From Planctomycetales bacterium ZRK34 (GTDB lineage Bacteria; Planctomycetota; Phycisphaerae; Phycisphaerales; Zrk34), in contig CP050848.1 in assembly GCA_014873095.1 (NCBI GenBank), forward strand, positions 3,779,850-3,843,849: a stretch of 64,000 nt of DNA. Direction: 5' to 3'. A model generated the notes under the pieces. The model had not been told where the DNA came from and searched no databases. It saw nothing but the letters and a program-made list of their open reading frames with translations. Positions 54,599 to 62,664 of this stretch are shown here, in pieces. The translations under genes were made by a program, and so were the position numbers. How positions within the stretch are numbered: position 1 is the first letter of the stretch; each line of letters opens with the position of its first letter.

Positions 54599-54997
54599 AT
54601 CTTCGCCCCCCCAAAAGCCGCACGCTGAGCGCAGCGAAGCGTCGGATCAACATTTCCATCATTGCCCACCCCCCAAACGCATGCTATATTTCAGGCATAC
54701 ACCGCTTATTGAAAGCTGTTGATGCTTGTTGCCTCTGCATAATCTGTTCCGCGTTCCGCCTGTGATCGGCTGACGCCCGCGCTGCATCCATCGGATGTTG
54801 CGCGCGCACCCGGCCCGCTCACCACGGCGGTTCACCCGTTCCAACTGATTCAACTTCACCCCGGCGCCCCCGTTGCGCCGTACTTCACCGTCTTGCCGAA
54901 AGGGCTTTGATGTCCGTGTCCCATCCGACCATTGTTTCAACCTTCTTCCATAGGTCTTTCACCATGAACGCAAACGCATTGATTCGAGGATTTCCCC
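54599..54997. other. Intergenic region without recognised gene
   Basis: It contains a short hairpin ACGCT...AGCGT near 54620 and a TATATT at 54684 that could be a -10 element. A 41-codon frame at 54964 overlaps the RNHCP start out of frame and is probably chance. Confidence 0.5.
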
Positions 54998-55366
54998 TTG
55001 AAGTACCACACACAAAACCGTCGCACCGACCGCCGCAACCAGCGCGGCCCGGCGACATTCACCTGCCGCCACTGCCGACGCACCATTGACGCGGCCGCAC
55101 TCGGCACCGGCCATCGCAACCATTGCCCATACTGCCTGTGGTCACGTCACGTCGACGAAACCCCCGGCGACCGGGCCTCGACCTGCGGCGGGCTCATGGA
55201 GCCGATCGCCATCTGGGTCAAACACGATGGCGAATGGTCCATCGTCCACCGATGCGGTACCTGCGGGCACCTCAAGCCCAACCGCATCGCCGGCGACGAC
55301 AGCGACTGGGCCCTGATGGCCCTCGCCGCCCGAGCCTTATCCAATCCGCCGATTCCGATCGACTGA
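54998..55366 (+). CDS. RNHCP-domain zinc-ribbon protein
   Basis: This 122-residue protein starts at TTG 54998 with GAGGA about 9 nt upstream. It belongs to the RNHCP family: FTCRHCRRTID (first CxxC), the name motif HRNHCPYCLWSRHVDETPGDR (given as family marker), a third CGGLM stretch and HRCGTCGHLKPNRIAGDD. The Cys pairs suggest one or two zinc sites. The function of the family is unknown; small size and basic N-terminus would fit nucleic-acid binding. A GC hairpin with GTTTT follows at 55383. Confidence 0.88.
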   Translation: MKYHTQNRRTDRRNQRGPATFTCRHCRRTIDAAALGTGHRNHCPYCLWSRHVDETPGDRASTCGGLMEPIAIWVKHDGEWSIVHRCGTCGHLKPNRIAGDDSDWALMALAARALSNPPIPID

Positions 55367-55382
55367 TGCTCACCATCCCCCC

Positions 55383-55415
55383 CCGGCGCCGCCCGAAAGC
55401 GCGACGCCGGGTTTT
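55383..55415 (+). terminator. Terminator-like hairpin after RNHCP gene
   Basis: CCGGCG / CGCCGG stem around an inner CGC-GAAAGC hairpin, then GTTTTA. Moderate strength. Confidence 0.6.
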
Positions 55416-55479
55416 ACCGATGACTGGTTGACCGAAACTGATGAATTCGTTTAACCCCCAAGCCCGATGACGAGCACAG

Positions 55480-55538
55480 CGAGTCGTCGGGGTCCGCGAG
55501 GCGTTGCCTCGCGGTCCGCGGGCTTCCGCCCGCGGCTA
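55480..55538. repeat. Cluster of GC hairpins before the 82-bp repeat
   Basis: CCGCGAGGC-GTT-GCCTCGCGG and CCGCGGGC-TTCC-GCCCGCGG lie side by side with ACGA...TCGT just upstream. The second hairpin runs into 82-bp repeat copy 1. Confidence 0.75.
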
Positions 55539-55609
55539 TGAAAGAAACAGCATTCAAAGTTTTCGCAAACTGCACTAGCCGCAGGCTGACAGCCTGCGGA
55601 TCGATCATG
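55528..55609 (+). repeat. 82-bp direct repeat, copy 1
   Basis: It runs from GCCCGCGGCTATGAAAGAAA to GATCGATCATG and contains the perfect 10-bp hairpin CCGCAGGCTG-A-CAGCCTGCGG. Copy 2 at 56575-56656 differs at two positions only. The end of this copy supplies the stop codon of the small membrane protein gene at 55605. Confidence 0.93.
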
Positions 55610-55847
55610 TTTTACGCAGTCGAAACGTAATCCACCAGGTCACCAGTGATGCCAGAATGCCGATGGGCCATGTCAGAATGGCCGCAAACATCGCCCCTTC
55701 GCCCGCGCAGAAAAACAAGTATGCTCCGCCATTCCACTTGGGCAGTTCTTCCGCCGACCCTGTGCCAAAACTCAACACGCCGCCGAAGATGAAACCCGCG
55801 ATGATCAGACCCATGTAGACCGTGATGCCGACCAGCAGTGCACGCAT
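55605..55847 (-). CDS. Small membrane protein, about 80 residues
   Basis: ATG 55847 gives an 80-residue protein with two or three membrane helices (VGITVYMGLIIAGFIFGGVL, LFFCAGEGAMFAAIL, PIGILASLVTWWITF) and a basic C-terminus RLRK. No family is recognised and no clear SD is seen. The stop codon lies inside the 82-bp repeat, so the repeat arrived at, or defines, the end of the gene. Its neighbour at 55967 on the same strand is also a small membrane protein. Confidence 0.6.
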   Translation of the reverse strand: MRALLVGITVYMGLIIAGFIFGGVLSFGTGSAEELPKWNGGAYLFFCAGEGAMFAAILTWPIGILASLVTWWITFRLRKT

Positions 55848-55966
55848 GACTGAATCATCGCATGCTATCAAATCACTCGTCAAGCAAATACCAGTTGACC
55901 GCGATGCTGACCGAAGTCAGTCACCTGACCCGACAAAGCCGCCAGTGCCACCCATCATATAACCCG

Positions 55967-56347
55967 TCAATGGCCAAGCGCCTGAACGAGGCCACGGAAA
56001 AACTGCATGCCACCGAAGACGATAGCACCCCAGGCGACGATGTAATGGCCGCCGCCTTCGGAACCGAAGGCATCCATCATGGTGACCACAGTGACGGTGG
56101 TGCCGGCGGCGCAGATCAAACCGCCAATGAGCATGTTGATTTGACCAACCTTGACCGCGGGATTCAGTTGCGTGCGTTTGAGCCGTTCGAGGCGACGGAC
56201 GACTGCATCCGCATCATCGGATCTCATGCCGCGTTTGATCAGGTGTTCGCGAATTGCTTCGGGGGCGACTCCACTACGATACTGTGTCGTCGCATAACCC
56301 ATGACAGCCTGGACGGCATGAGCTTGGCGCATTCGTTCGTCTGGCAT
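55967..56347 (-). CDS. Small protein with N-terminal helical domain and two C-terminal membrane helices
   Basis: ATG 56347 (GAGGG about 5 nt upstream) gives a 126-residue protein. Residues 1-70 are a soluble helical domain with GVAPEAIREHLIKRGM and DDADAVVRRLERL, reminiscent of small helical oligomer or UBA-like folds. Residues ~75-120 form two membrane helices (INMLIGGLICAAGTTVTVV and HYIVAWGAIVFGGMQFF). I do not recognise the family. It stands between two 82-bp direct repeats together with the gene at 55605. Confidence 0.65.
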   Translation of the reverse strand: MPDERMRQAHAVQAVMGYATTQYRSGVAPEAIREHLIKRGMRSDDADAVVRRLERLKRTQLNPAVKVGQINMLIGGLICAAGTTVTVVTMMDAFGSEGGGHYIVAWGAIVFGGMQFFRGLVQALGH

Positions 56348-56574
56348 GATGACCCTCGGAAAAAGCGACACATAATCGCAACGCAAGAAAGTATCCGATG
56401 CGGGGGCTGGGCTGTCAATGATGATGTGCCCAGATCGTAAGTGACGGAGTATTGCCTTGTCACTGACACGGCCCTCGCGCCGTATCAGTTGTTACATGCC
56501 CTATATATGTGTGTAGTCATCCCGCTACGAATCAATATGCGTCATTCATGACCGCGTGATAGCCGCGAGCGGGA

Positions 56575-56656
56575 GCCCGCGGCTGTGAAAGAAACAGCAT
56601 TCAAAGTTTTCGCAAACTGCACTAGCCGCAGGCTGACAGCCTGCGGATTGATCATG
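56575..56656 (+). repeat. 82-bp direct repeat, copy 2
   Basis: Same orientation as copy 1, 1,047 bp away, with two substitutions. It is preceded by a different hairpin arm (AGCCGCGAGCGGGAGCCCGC) so the homology begins at GCCCGCGG. Confidence 0.93.
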
Positions 56657-56767
56657 CTTTGGACCGTCACAACGTCATCCACCTCGCCGCCCGTCAGCAG
56701 TGGCAGTGACATCATGCCAGTCACATGCAAGCCGCCGGGTAGCTACCGTATTTTCGCCACAGAAAAA

Positions 56768-56807
56768 GATAAGTATTTAGCCTAAATACTTATCTATTTT
56801 AGTGAGG
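56768..56807 (+). repeat. Dispersed palindromic element, copy 2 (27-bp perfect palindrome)
   Basis: GATAAGTATTTAG, one base, CTAAATACTTATC: a perfect 13-bp inverted repeat in otherwise GC-rich DNA, followed by TATTTTAGTGAGG. It is shared with 17901-17935. It lies 106 bp before the lipoprotein gene and could be a regulator site or a transposon-like end. Confidence 0.85.
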
Positions 56808-56912
56808 TATGCAGCGGAGAAGTGGGGTGGTTGCGCTATGGGGGCGGCGCGTGGGTGTTGCGAGTGTTGCGGGGGCGGTGTGTCTTTGTCAGCCTTGAGC
56901 TAGAATTGGGTC

Positions 56913-58697
56913 ATGGTGCGATATGTAGGGTTCATCGTGATGCTGGTGACGATGGTCGTGGCCGGCGGGTGTGCGAAGCCGGTCAAGCAGGCGGCGGATG
57001 ACATGCCGGTCCCGCCGTGGTTGCAGGTTCAGGTGACTGACCGCGTCGTTGAGCCGGGCGATGATCCGGCGGTGTTTTGTCCGGCGTCGGCACGGTTGTA
57101 TGTGCGTGTCGACGGGCTGAAGCAATGGCGGGCCAACGCGCAGGCCGATCCGTTGGTTGAGTATGTGAACCAGGTGATCCTGTCGGTGCAGCCGCCGGGG
57201 CTCTGGCGGCAGGCGGGCAAGCGGCTCGGGCTCGACGCGGCCGGGGTGCTCGATGCATATTTCGGGGATGTCGTGTCGGTCGTGGAGCAGAAGATCGATG
57301 GCCGCAAGGCGGTCGTCGTCATGTCGCGCACCGATCATGCGATGCTGAACAAACTGCCGGGGGCTGTCGACGCCGAACCGATGAACAAGCCGCGGCGCGT
57401 CGGGCCGTTTGCGATGTATCAACTGCACGAGGGTGACAAGGCATTTGTCATGGCGATCGGCCGGCGGTGGATGCTGCTGACCGAGGCCAAACACGCTGAG
57501 CACCTGTTGACGCTGATGACGGGCGTGGCGGTCGGCGAGTCGTCGATGCGGGATGACGAGGCCTATCAGAAGATGCTGGCGAAACTGCCGGACAAGCAGC
57601 GGCGGACGGTCGTGTTGTTTACCCACAACAGCCGCAATACTGAACAGCACGCGCTGGGCGTGGTCGAGCACGGCACGCACGAGGTGATCGACTACGTGGC
57701 GCGCGTGCCGCGGCTCGATGAGTTCACCGTGCCGCCGGCCGGCGCGTCGATGAGCGAAACGGTCGATGAACCACCCGCTTCCAATCCGCCGGGCATTGTC
57801 GAGTTCGGCCCGCTGCCGGCGTCCGTGATCTCGGCGGCTTCGGTGAACGTGCTCGAAGGATCGCTGGATCGATTGACCCGCGCGCGGGCTGGCGGCATCG
57901 GGCTCATCGAAGGGCTGCGTCCGCCGATCGTGTTGTTTCTGGGTTCGGTGCCGGGCGCCGAGGTGACGCCGGACCCCGGCATCGAGGTGCCCGTGCTGGG
58001 TTTCGCGCTGCCGGCCGACACGCCGGAGATGGCCAAGCAACTCGACGGGCTTGTTCGCATGGTGCACCTGATCCTGTCGCTGGGCGAGTTGAACCCCGTG
58101 CAGACGGTGTTCGGCATCCGTCGACTCAGTCACGGCGGCGTGTTCTATCACGAGGCGGACTTCGGCCGCGCGATCGCTCGGCGGTTTGATGACAACGAAC
58201 TGGGCCGCCTGGCGAATCTGCCCGACGCGGCGGGCCTGACGCGCCTCAGCTTCGGGCGCGTCGGCGACTGGTACATCGTCTGTTCGCAGCGTTCGTTTTT
58301 TCATCGCTGCATCGATGCCGAGGCTGACCCATCGCTGCGGCTGGTCGCCTCGCCGGAGTTTGACACGTTTGGTTTCACCGAACGTCCGCGCCTGCTGGCG
58401 TCGGCATTCACCCGCGCCCCGGCGCTGTCGCGCCTGGTCGACGGCGTGGCGGACTTTTACCGCCGGGCTCAGCTCGATCACGACAACCTGCTCGCCGCCC
58501 AGATCGACACGCCTACCCAGCCGCGCCAGCGTGACATCGAAAGTCCGTTGCGTTACATCGCCGGTGCGTTGAAACATCGGCGCACGTTCTCCCTGCAGAT
58601 GTGGTCGATCCCCGGCGAAGGCGGCAGCGAGGGCAATGACGCAGCCCGACCCGAGCCCCTGCTCCGCGCCCGCATGCACATCACCAGTGGGCGGTGA
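56913..58697 (+). CDS. Lipoprotein of unknown function
   Basis: This 594-residue protein has a lipoprotein signal ending AGGC. The body shows the pattern of DUF3352-like planctomycete proteins, mixed alpha/beta with ARLYVRVDGLKQW near the start, KQRRTVVLFTHNSR, a Pro-rich hinge near residue 290 and LPADTPEMAKQLDGLVRMV, but I cannot name the family. No catalytic motif is seen. It probably sits on the periplasmic face of a membrane. The 27-bp palindrome is upstream. The long frame on the opposite strand is a shadow. Confidence 0.72.
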   Translation: MVRYVGFIVMLVTMVVAGGCAKPVKQAADDMPVPPWLQVQVTDRVVEPGDDPAVFCPASARLYVRVDGLKQWRANAQADPLVEYVNQVILSVQPPGLWRQAGKRLGLDAAGVLDAYFGDVVSVVEQKIDGRKAVVVMSRTDHAMLNKLPGAVDAEPMNKPRRVGPFAMYQLHEGDKAFVMAIGRRWMLLTEAKHAEHLLTLMTGVAVGESSMRDDEAYQKMLAKLPDKQRRTVVLFTHNSRNTEQHALGVVEHGTHEVIDYVARVPRLDEFTVPPAGASMSETVDEPPASNPPGIVEFGPLPASVISAASVNVLEGSLDRLTRARAGGIGLIEGLRPPIVLFLGSVPGAEVTPDPGIEVPVLGFALPADTPEMAKQLDGLVRMVHLILSLGELNPVQTVFGIRRLSHGGVFYHEADFGRAIARRFDDNELGRLANLPDAAGLTRLSFGRVGDWYIVCSQRSFFHRCIDAEADPSLRLVASPEFDTFGFTERPRLLASAFTRAPALSRLVDGVADFYRRAQLDHDNLLAAQIDTPTQPRQRDIESPLRYIAGALKHRRTFSLQMWSIPGEGGSEGNDAARPEPLLRARMHITSGR

Positions 58698-58871
58698 TCA
58701 TCGGGGCGATGCAAATTTTGCAGAAGCATCCCGATGGCAGGTGGGGGGCGAATCGCTGGAAAACCGCTGAAATCACAGGTGGTTGTCACGCCGCGGCATT
58801 TCTCACAAACCGCGTGAAGGCGATTCGTATCATGGCGTCATTCAACTTCCTTCGCAGCGGGAGCCATGCAG

Positions 58872-59624
58872 ATGAATCGGATTACGTGGGCGGTCGTGTT
58901 GACGATCGGTGTCATCGGTTGGGTCGGTCAGACCCAGGGCGCGATCGAGCGATACAAAAATGAAACGGACTACCTGAATCGACTCGCCGAGCTGGGGTAC
59001 GGCACGATTCACGAAGGGTTTGAATCCGGCGCGTGGGATGCGGTGCGCTCGCCGAGCATTCTCGACATCAACGCGCTGCCATCGATCACGAGCCAGACGA
59101 TCACGTTCGAATCGGCGGGGCGCGACATCTGGCCTTACTCGTTTTCGACGCGCGTGTACGGGGTGACGACCAACTACAACTGGGCCAACTCGGGCACGTG
59201 GGGTTTGTACGAAGACCACCAGGGCGATCCGATTCCGACCACGATCCGCATCATCGCCCCCGAGCCGATCTACGGCATCGGGTGTTACGTGGATACGAAT
59301 CCCGACCTGCAGGACGTGGGCTTTTTATTCGAAGGCGCCACGACCGCGGAAGCGCCCGGCTACGTGCTGCCCGGCTACGGGGCGATGTATCCCGGTGACA
59401 ACAGCGGGGCCGGCCATCAGTTCATCGGGTTGATCGTGCCCGATGGGTTCACCGAGGTGATCGTCACGGGTGTGTTGCAGGTCAACGAGGAGAACGTGCT
59501 GGAGGGCGGGGCGATCTACGGCGCGGATGATTTCACATTCGCTGTCACCAGCGGCATCCCGGAGCCGGGCGCGGCGATGATGCTGGGCATCGCGCTGGCG
59601 ACGGTTTCACGACGCAGAAAATAA
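58872..59624 (+). CDS. PEP-CTERM sorting domain protein
   Basis: This 250-residue secreted protein has a signal peptide (NRITWAVVLTIGVIGWVG, cut near TQGA) and a canonical PEP-CTERM tail: IPEPGAAMM, a hydrophobic helix and a final SRRRK. The body is a beta-rich domain (TITFESAGRDIWPYSFST, IYGIGCYVDTNPDLQD, GEAIYGADDFTF-like end) of the kind annotated only as PEP-CTERM protein. GGAG lies 8 nt before ATG 58872, so the ATG at 58866 is less likely. Exosortase/EpsH is not in this window. Confidence 0.87.
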   Translation: MNRITWAVVLTIGVIGWVGQTQGAIERYKNETDYLNRLAELGYGTIHEGFESGAWDAVRSPSILDINALPSITSQTITFESAGRDIWPYSFSTRVYGVTTNYNWANSGTWGLYEDHQGDPIPTTIRIIAPEPIYGIGCYVDTNPDLQDVGFLFEGATTAEAPGYVLPGYGAMYPGDNSGAGHQFIGLIVPDGFTEVIVTGVLQVNEENVLEGGAIYGADDFTFAVTSGIPEPGAAMMLGIALATVSRRRK

Positions 59625-59626
59625 AA

Positions 59627-59655
59627 CCCGGGGACGGCAGTCCCCGGGCTTTGGG
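59627..59655 (+). repeat. Dispersed hairpin repeat CCCGGGGACGGC, copy 2
   Basis: CCCGGGGAC-GGCA-GTCCCCGGG then CTTTGGG; matches copy 1 at 49852-49881 on the other strand with one difference. It sits between the PEP-CTERM stop and the convergent globin gene and could stop transcription. Confidence 0.8.
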
Positions 59656-59686
59656 AGGAGATAGGGTGTGGGTTGTTGCCGAGCCA

Positions 59687-60103
59687 TCACGACACGGTGG
59701 CGGCGGCGTTTTTCATGGTGGTGGCCAGGAGGACATAGGTGTCAGTCCAGGCTTCGCGGACTTCGTCGGTGAAGTCATCGCCGAGGCCCTTGTCGAGTGT
59801 GTCCAGCAGGGCGGCGGCGACGGTGTCGTAGTGCTCGTCGGTGACCTGGTAGGCGACGTGGCGGCGGCCGAGGTCTTCGACGGCGGGGACGATCGCTTCG
59901 AGGTTGTTCAGACCGCCGACGGCGACGCCGATCATCTGCATCAGCTTCTGCTTCTGCTGGGCCATGTTGTCGGAGAACAGCGGGCGCAGCGACGGGTCGA
60001 GTTCAAACAGCTTCGTGTAGAACAGATCCGCGGCCACGTGGCTGATCGGAATGACTTTCTTCCAGGTGCCCTGCACGAGGGTGATCTGATGTTCGGTGAG
60101 CAT
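59687..60103 (-). CDS. Single-domain globin (bacterial hemoglobin)
   Basis: This 138-residue protein has the classical globin fold of the flavohemoglobin/VHb type without a reductase domain: LVQGTWKKVIPISHVAADLFYTKLF (split here as a family marker), DPSLRPLFSDNM (helix C-D), VEDLGRRHVAYQVTDEHY with the proximal His in GRRHVAY, and the C-terminal AWTDTYVLLATTM. AAGGAA lies 9 nt before ATG 60103. It is the last gene of the second redox operon, 37 nt after the cytochrome c gene. Likely roles are NO detoxification or O2 handling; a reductase partner could be encoded by the oxidoreductase in the operon. Confidence 0.92.
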   Translation of the reverse strand: MLTEHQITLVQGTWKKVIPISHVAADLFYTKLFELDPSLRPLFSDNMAQQKQKLMQMIGVAVGGLNNLEAIVPAVEDLGRRHVAYQVTDEHYDTVAAALLDTLDKGLGDDFTDEVREAWTDTYVLLATTMKNAAATVS

Positions 60104-60140
60104 GGGTGAGTTTCCTTGACGGGTTGACTGGTTGACAGAT

Positions 60141-60572
60141 TTATTCGAGGACGCCGAAGGTTGCAAAGAGCATGTAGTCGACGGCGGATTTGAGCTGGTC
60201 GTCGGTGAGGTCGGGCGAGTCGCCGCGCGGGGGCATGTCGTCGAAGCCGGTGATGGCGCTGGCGTACATTTCGGCGCGGCCCTTGTCATGGCGCGGTTGC
60301 CAGGCCTTGGTGTCGGTGATGCGCGGGGCGCCGTCGGTGCCTTCGGTGTGACAGATCACGCAGTTGTTGATCCACACGTCATACCCGGCAGCCAGGGCCG
60401 GCTCGGTCGGTATCGGCAAGGTCGACGGGTCGATGTTGGCCGGGCGCCGGTCGACTTGCGGGCTCGGCGCAGAAGACTCAGCGGGCCGATCGCATCCGCT
60501 GGCGACGGTGATGACCATCGCCGCCAGCGGCATTGCGAGTCGGCACAGGGATGCGGGGGGCGCGTGGTGCAT
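60141..60572 (-). CDS. Monoheme cytochrome c (c5-like) lipoprotein
   Basis: This 143-residue protein has an export signal with a lipobox-like end (MVITVASGC). One heme site, CVICH, is followed by TEGTDGAPRITDTKAW, and the Met ligand is probably in FDDMPPRG, as in class I cytochromes c5/c555. It begins 7 nt after the DUF3365 stop, so the two are co-transcribed. It probably shuttles electrons between the multiheme proteins and a terminal partner. Confidence 0.9.
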   Translation of the reverse strand: MHHAPPASLCRLAMPLAAMVITVASGCDRPAESSAPSPQVDRRPANIDPSTLPIPTEPALAAGYDVWINNCVICHTEGTDGAPRITDTKAWQPRHDKGRAEMYASAITGFDDMPPRGDSPDLTDDQLKSAVDYMLFATFGVLE

Positions 60573-60579
60573 GAGGGGG

Positions 60580-61215
60580 TTAATCCATGGGGATGCGGAT
60601 GACGATGCCGCCCATGACGTCGCCGAGCTTGAAGTCGTCACGGGGCGAGTCCGGGTGCATGTTGTGACAATCGACGCAGGCGGCGGCGACGCCCTTGTCG
60701 GCGTACAGCGCGGTGAAGTAACGCTTGCCGGCGATTTCCTCTTCACCGTAGAAGGGCTTTTCACCCTTGGTTTCACGGATAAACTTGAGGCCTTCTTTTT
60801 CAACATCGCTGCGCGGGGCGTTCTGCTTGTTGATGGGCCATTCAGACAGAAGCTGGTAGTCGAACAGGCCGTCGGCTTTTTCACGGGCCAGTTCGGCGCC
60901 CATGCGGAACATCTGCGCCGGCAGGGGCAGCGAGCCGTGCTCGTTTTCCCATTCCTCCGAAGCGGCCATCGCCACGAAGGCTTCGGAGTTCGGCTCCTTG
61001 ATCTGAACTTTCTGCTCCTTGATGAAGCGGTTGACGACCTTCTTCACATACGTGGTGCGATCGGCGGCCATGACGATGTGCAGCATGTCGGCGACCTTTG
61101 CGGCTTCGATGCCGTTGGGCGACGCGGCTGCTTCGGATTTCGAACAACCGGTCAGCGTCGACGCCAGCATCGGCGTCATCACGAGCATCAGGCACAGGCG
61201 GAGGAGGGTTTTCAT
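60580..61215 (-). CDS. Tll0287/DUF3365-like monoheme protein
   Basis: This 211-residue lipoprotein (signal ending LTGC) has the Tll0287-like fold, a PAS-like domain with one covalent heme. Helical start IEAAKVADMLHIVMAADRT, then SEWPINKQNAPRSDVEKEG, ALYADKGVAAACVDCHN with the CxxCH site, and the ending DFKLGDVMGGIVIRIPMD are family features. AAAGGA lies 8 nt before ATG 61215. It is placed between the large cytochrome and the monoheme cytochrome. Proteins of this family are thought to sense redox state or small ligands; that is inferred here. Confidence 0.88.
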   Translation of the reverse strand: MKTLLRLCLMLVMTPMLASTLTGCSKSEAAASPNGIEAAKVADMLHIVMAADRTTYVKKVVNRFIKEQKVQIKEPNSEAFVAMAASEEWENEHGSLPLPAQMFRMGAELAREKADGLFDYQLLSEWPINKQNAPRSDVEKEGLKFIRETKGEKPFYGEEEIAGKRYFTALYADKGVAAACVDCHNMHPDSPRDDFKLGDVMGGIVIRIPMD

Positions 61216-61246
61216 CGGACGGGTCCTTTCGGGTGACAGGGAGGCG

Positions 61247-62638
61247 TTACGGTTTGGGTTTGTTTCGCTCGGCACGTTTGCGGGCGAGGTCGGCGATTTT
61301 GGTGCGAATCAGGTCGAGGGATTCAACATGCCCGGCGGGCTGGCCGGTGAAGTTGCGATCGATCAGGGCGCGGTCGGCCAGCGCGTCCAGTGAGAACTGC
61401 GCCCCGTGACATTTCAGGCACACGTTGCGCATCATCTTTTCATTGGGGCGGAGGTTGTCGTTCTGGTTGTGCTGGACGCGCACGACTTCCTCGTCGCCTT
61501 CGCGATGAGTCTGGCGCGGCAGGTGACAGGTGGCGCAACTGACGCCGGTGTTCGCCGCGCCCTCGCCGGCCAACTCGGCGGCCCACAGCTTGGCATGCGG
61601 CGAGCCGGCGTAGGCCCGCGTGTGCGGATCGTCGTGACATTTCATGCATGATTCGGCGGCGGCGGTCTGCGTGTCATACCGATGCGAACCGTGGCACGTG
61701 TTGCAGGTCAATGCTCGATGAGCGGCCTCGGGTTTAAACGGCAACCGCGCCTCGGCGGGCGTCATCGGTGGCATGTTCTGGCTGAGGCGCATGCCGTGTC
61801 GCCCGGCGAGGAACCCGGCGGCTTCATGATCATGACAACGGGCGCAGGCGGTGTGGTCGGGTTTGTCGATCCAAATCTGTGACACAGCCGCCCTCGGCTG
61901 TGCGGGTGATGACTCAAGCACAGCCGAGGGCGGCTGTGCCACATGGCAATCGGTGCAGTTGACCTCGGCGCGGGCGTGGGCGCTGGCGGCAAAGTCATCG
62001 AGCACGTGCGGGTCGGTCATCTTCGACGCGGGAGCGTCGGGGGCATCCGGCGCTGCGGCGGGCTTTGCTTCGACGGGCGCCCGCGCGGCCACGGTCATCA
62101 CCGGCAGAAAATCAGGCGTGTCCAGGTGGGCTGTGAGAAACGGTTCATTCAGCGCGCGGTTGTCGTGGAAGTTGTGACAGCCCGATGAGGCGCAACTGTC
62201 GAAGGCGAACTCGGCATGATTCGGGCGCGTTTCGGCGATGTCGCGATGGCAGTGGTAGCAGTAGTCCGTCGGCAGGGTCAGGCCCATCGCGTGGGTGCGA
62301 TCGGCGGCGTGTTCCTGGTGACAGGTGATGCAGAAGCGTGCATCGAGGCGCTCGACAAGGTCGGCTTTGTCCAGCGGTTTGAACTTCTTCGGCGGGTGCG
62401 AATCCGAGGCGGTTTCAAGCTCAGCCCCGTGGCAGTTGATGCAGGCATCCTGGAGGACGCCCATGCCGGGCGTGTGGCAGACCTGGCAGGCCAGCTCGAT
62501 CTGGTAATGACCGACCGTGGTCACGCCGGGCAGGAACAGCCCGCGATCGGCCGTCTCGCTGCGCATCGTGTTGCTGAGATACATGACCATGACGATCGTG
62601 CTCAGAAGCCAGAGGATCCAGGGAACCTTGCGTTTCAT
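61247..62638 (-). CDS. Membrane-anchored cytochrome c with 11 heme motifs
   Basis: This 463-residue protein has one N-terminal membrane helix (PWILWLLSTIVMVMYLS), then 11 heme sites: CQVCH, CINCH, CITCH, CYHCH, the unusual CASSGCH (C-x4-CH), CTDCH, CARCH, CNTCH, CMKCH, CATCH and CLKCH. The region after site six (AQPPSAVLESSPAQPRAAVS) is encoded by a palindromic intergenic-type repeat inserted in frame. ATG 62638 is chosen; the TTG at 62644 would add two residues. It follows the NirB-like gene by 131 nt and probably takes electrons from its membrane cytochrome part. Confidence 0.92.
   Translation of the reverse strand: MKRKVPWILWLLSTIVMVMYLSNTMRSETADRGLFLPGVTTVGHYQIELACQVCHTPGMGVLQDACINCHGAELETASDSHPPKKFKPLDKADLVERLDARFCITCHQEHAADRTHAMGLTLPTDYCYHCHRDIAETRPNHAEFAFDSCASSGCHNFHDNRALNEPFLTAHLDTPDFLPVMTVAARAPVEAKPAAAPDAPDAPASKMTDPHVLDDFAASAHARAEVNCTDCHVAQPPSAVLESSPAQPRAAVSQIWIDKPDHTACARCHDHEAAGFLAGRHGMRLSQNMPPMTPAEARLPFKPEAAHRALTCNTCHGSHRYDTQTAAAESCMKCHDDPHTRAYAGSPHAKLWAAELAGEGAANTGVSCATCHLPRQTHREGDEEVVRVQHNQNDNLRPNEKMMRNVCLKCHGAQFSLDALADRALIDRNFTGQPAGHVESLDLIRTKIADLARKRAERNKPKP
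61880..61942. repeat. Palindromic repeat (CACAGCCGAGGGCGGCTGTG) inserted inside a cytochrome gene
   Basis: Two 23-bp arms, 61880-61902 and 61920-61942, are reverse complements with one mismatch and 17 bp between them. The insert length keeps the reading frame of the 11-heme cytochrome. The Ala/Pro/Ser peptide it encodes has no heme site. Confidence 0.85.
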
Positions 62639-62664
62639 ACCCAACCGTTACGAAGAGGTCGTTT

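Larger units (their letters stand above)
56348..56912. other. Intergenic region with 82-bp repeat copy 2 and a 27-bp palindrome
   Basis: No credible gene. It holds repeat copy 2 (56575-56656), the AT palindrome (56768-56794) and short hairpins. The small frame on the minus strand reading through the repeat is a by-product of the repeat. Confidence 0.6.

Noticed and set aside
54964..55089. 41-codon leader peptide before RNHCP
   Set aside because: It overlaps the RNHCP start out of frame and has no SD of its own; it could be chance.
55414..55608. Small conserved-looking protein containing SLRLVQFAKTLNAVSF
   Set aside because: It is the translation of the 82-bp repeat and also appears in the second copy; it is a repeat by-product.
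56889..58679. 596-codon minus-strand frame
   Set aside because: His/Arg/Gln-rich shadow of the lipoprotein gene at 56913.
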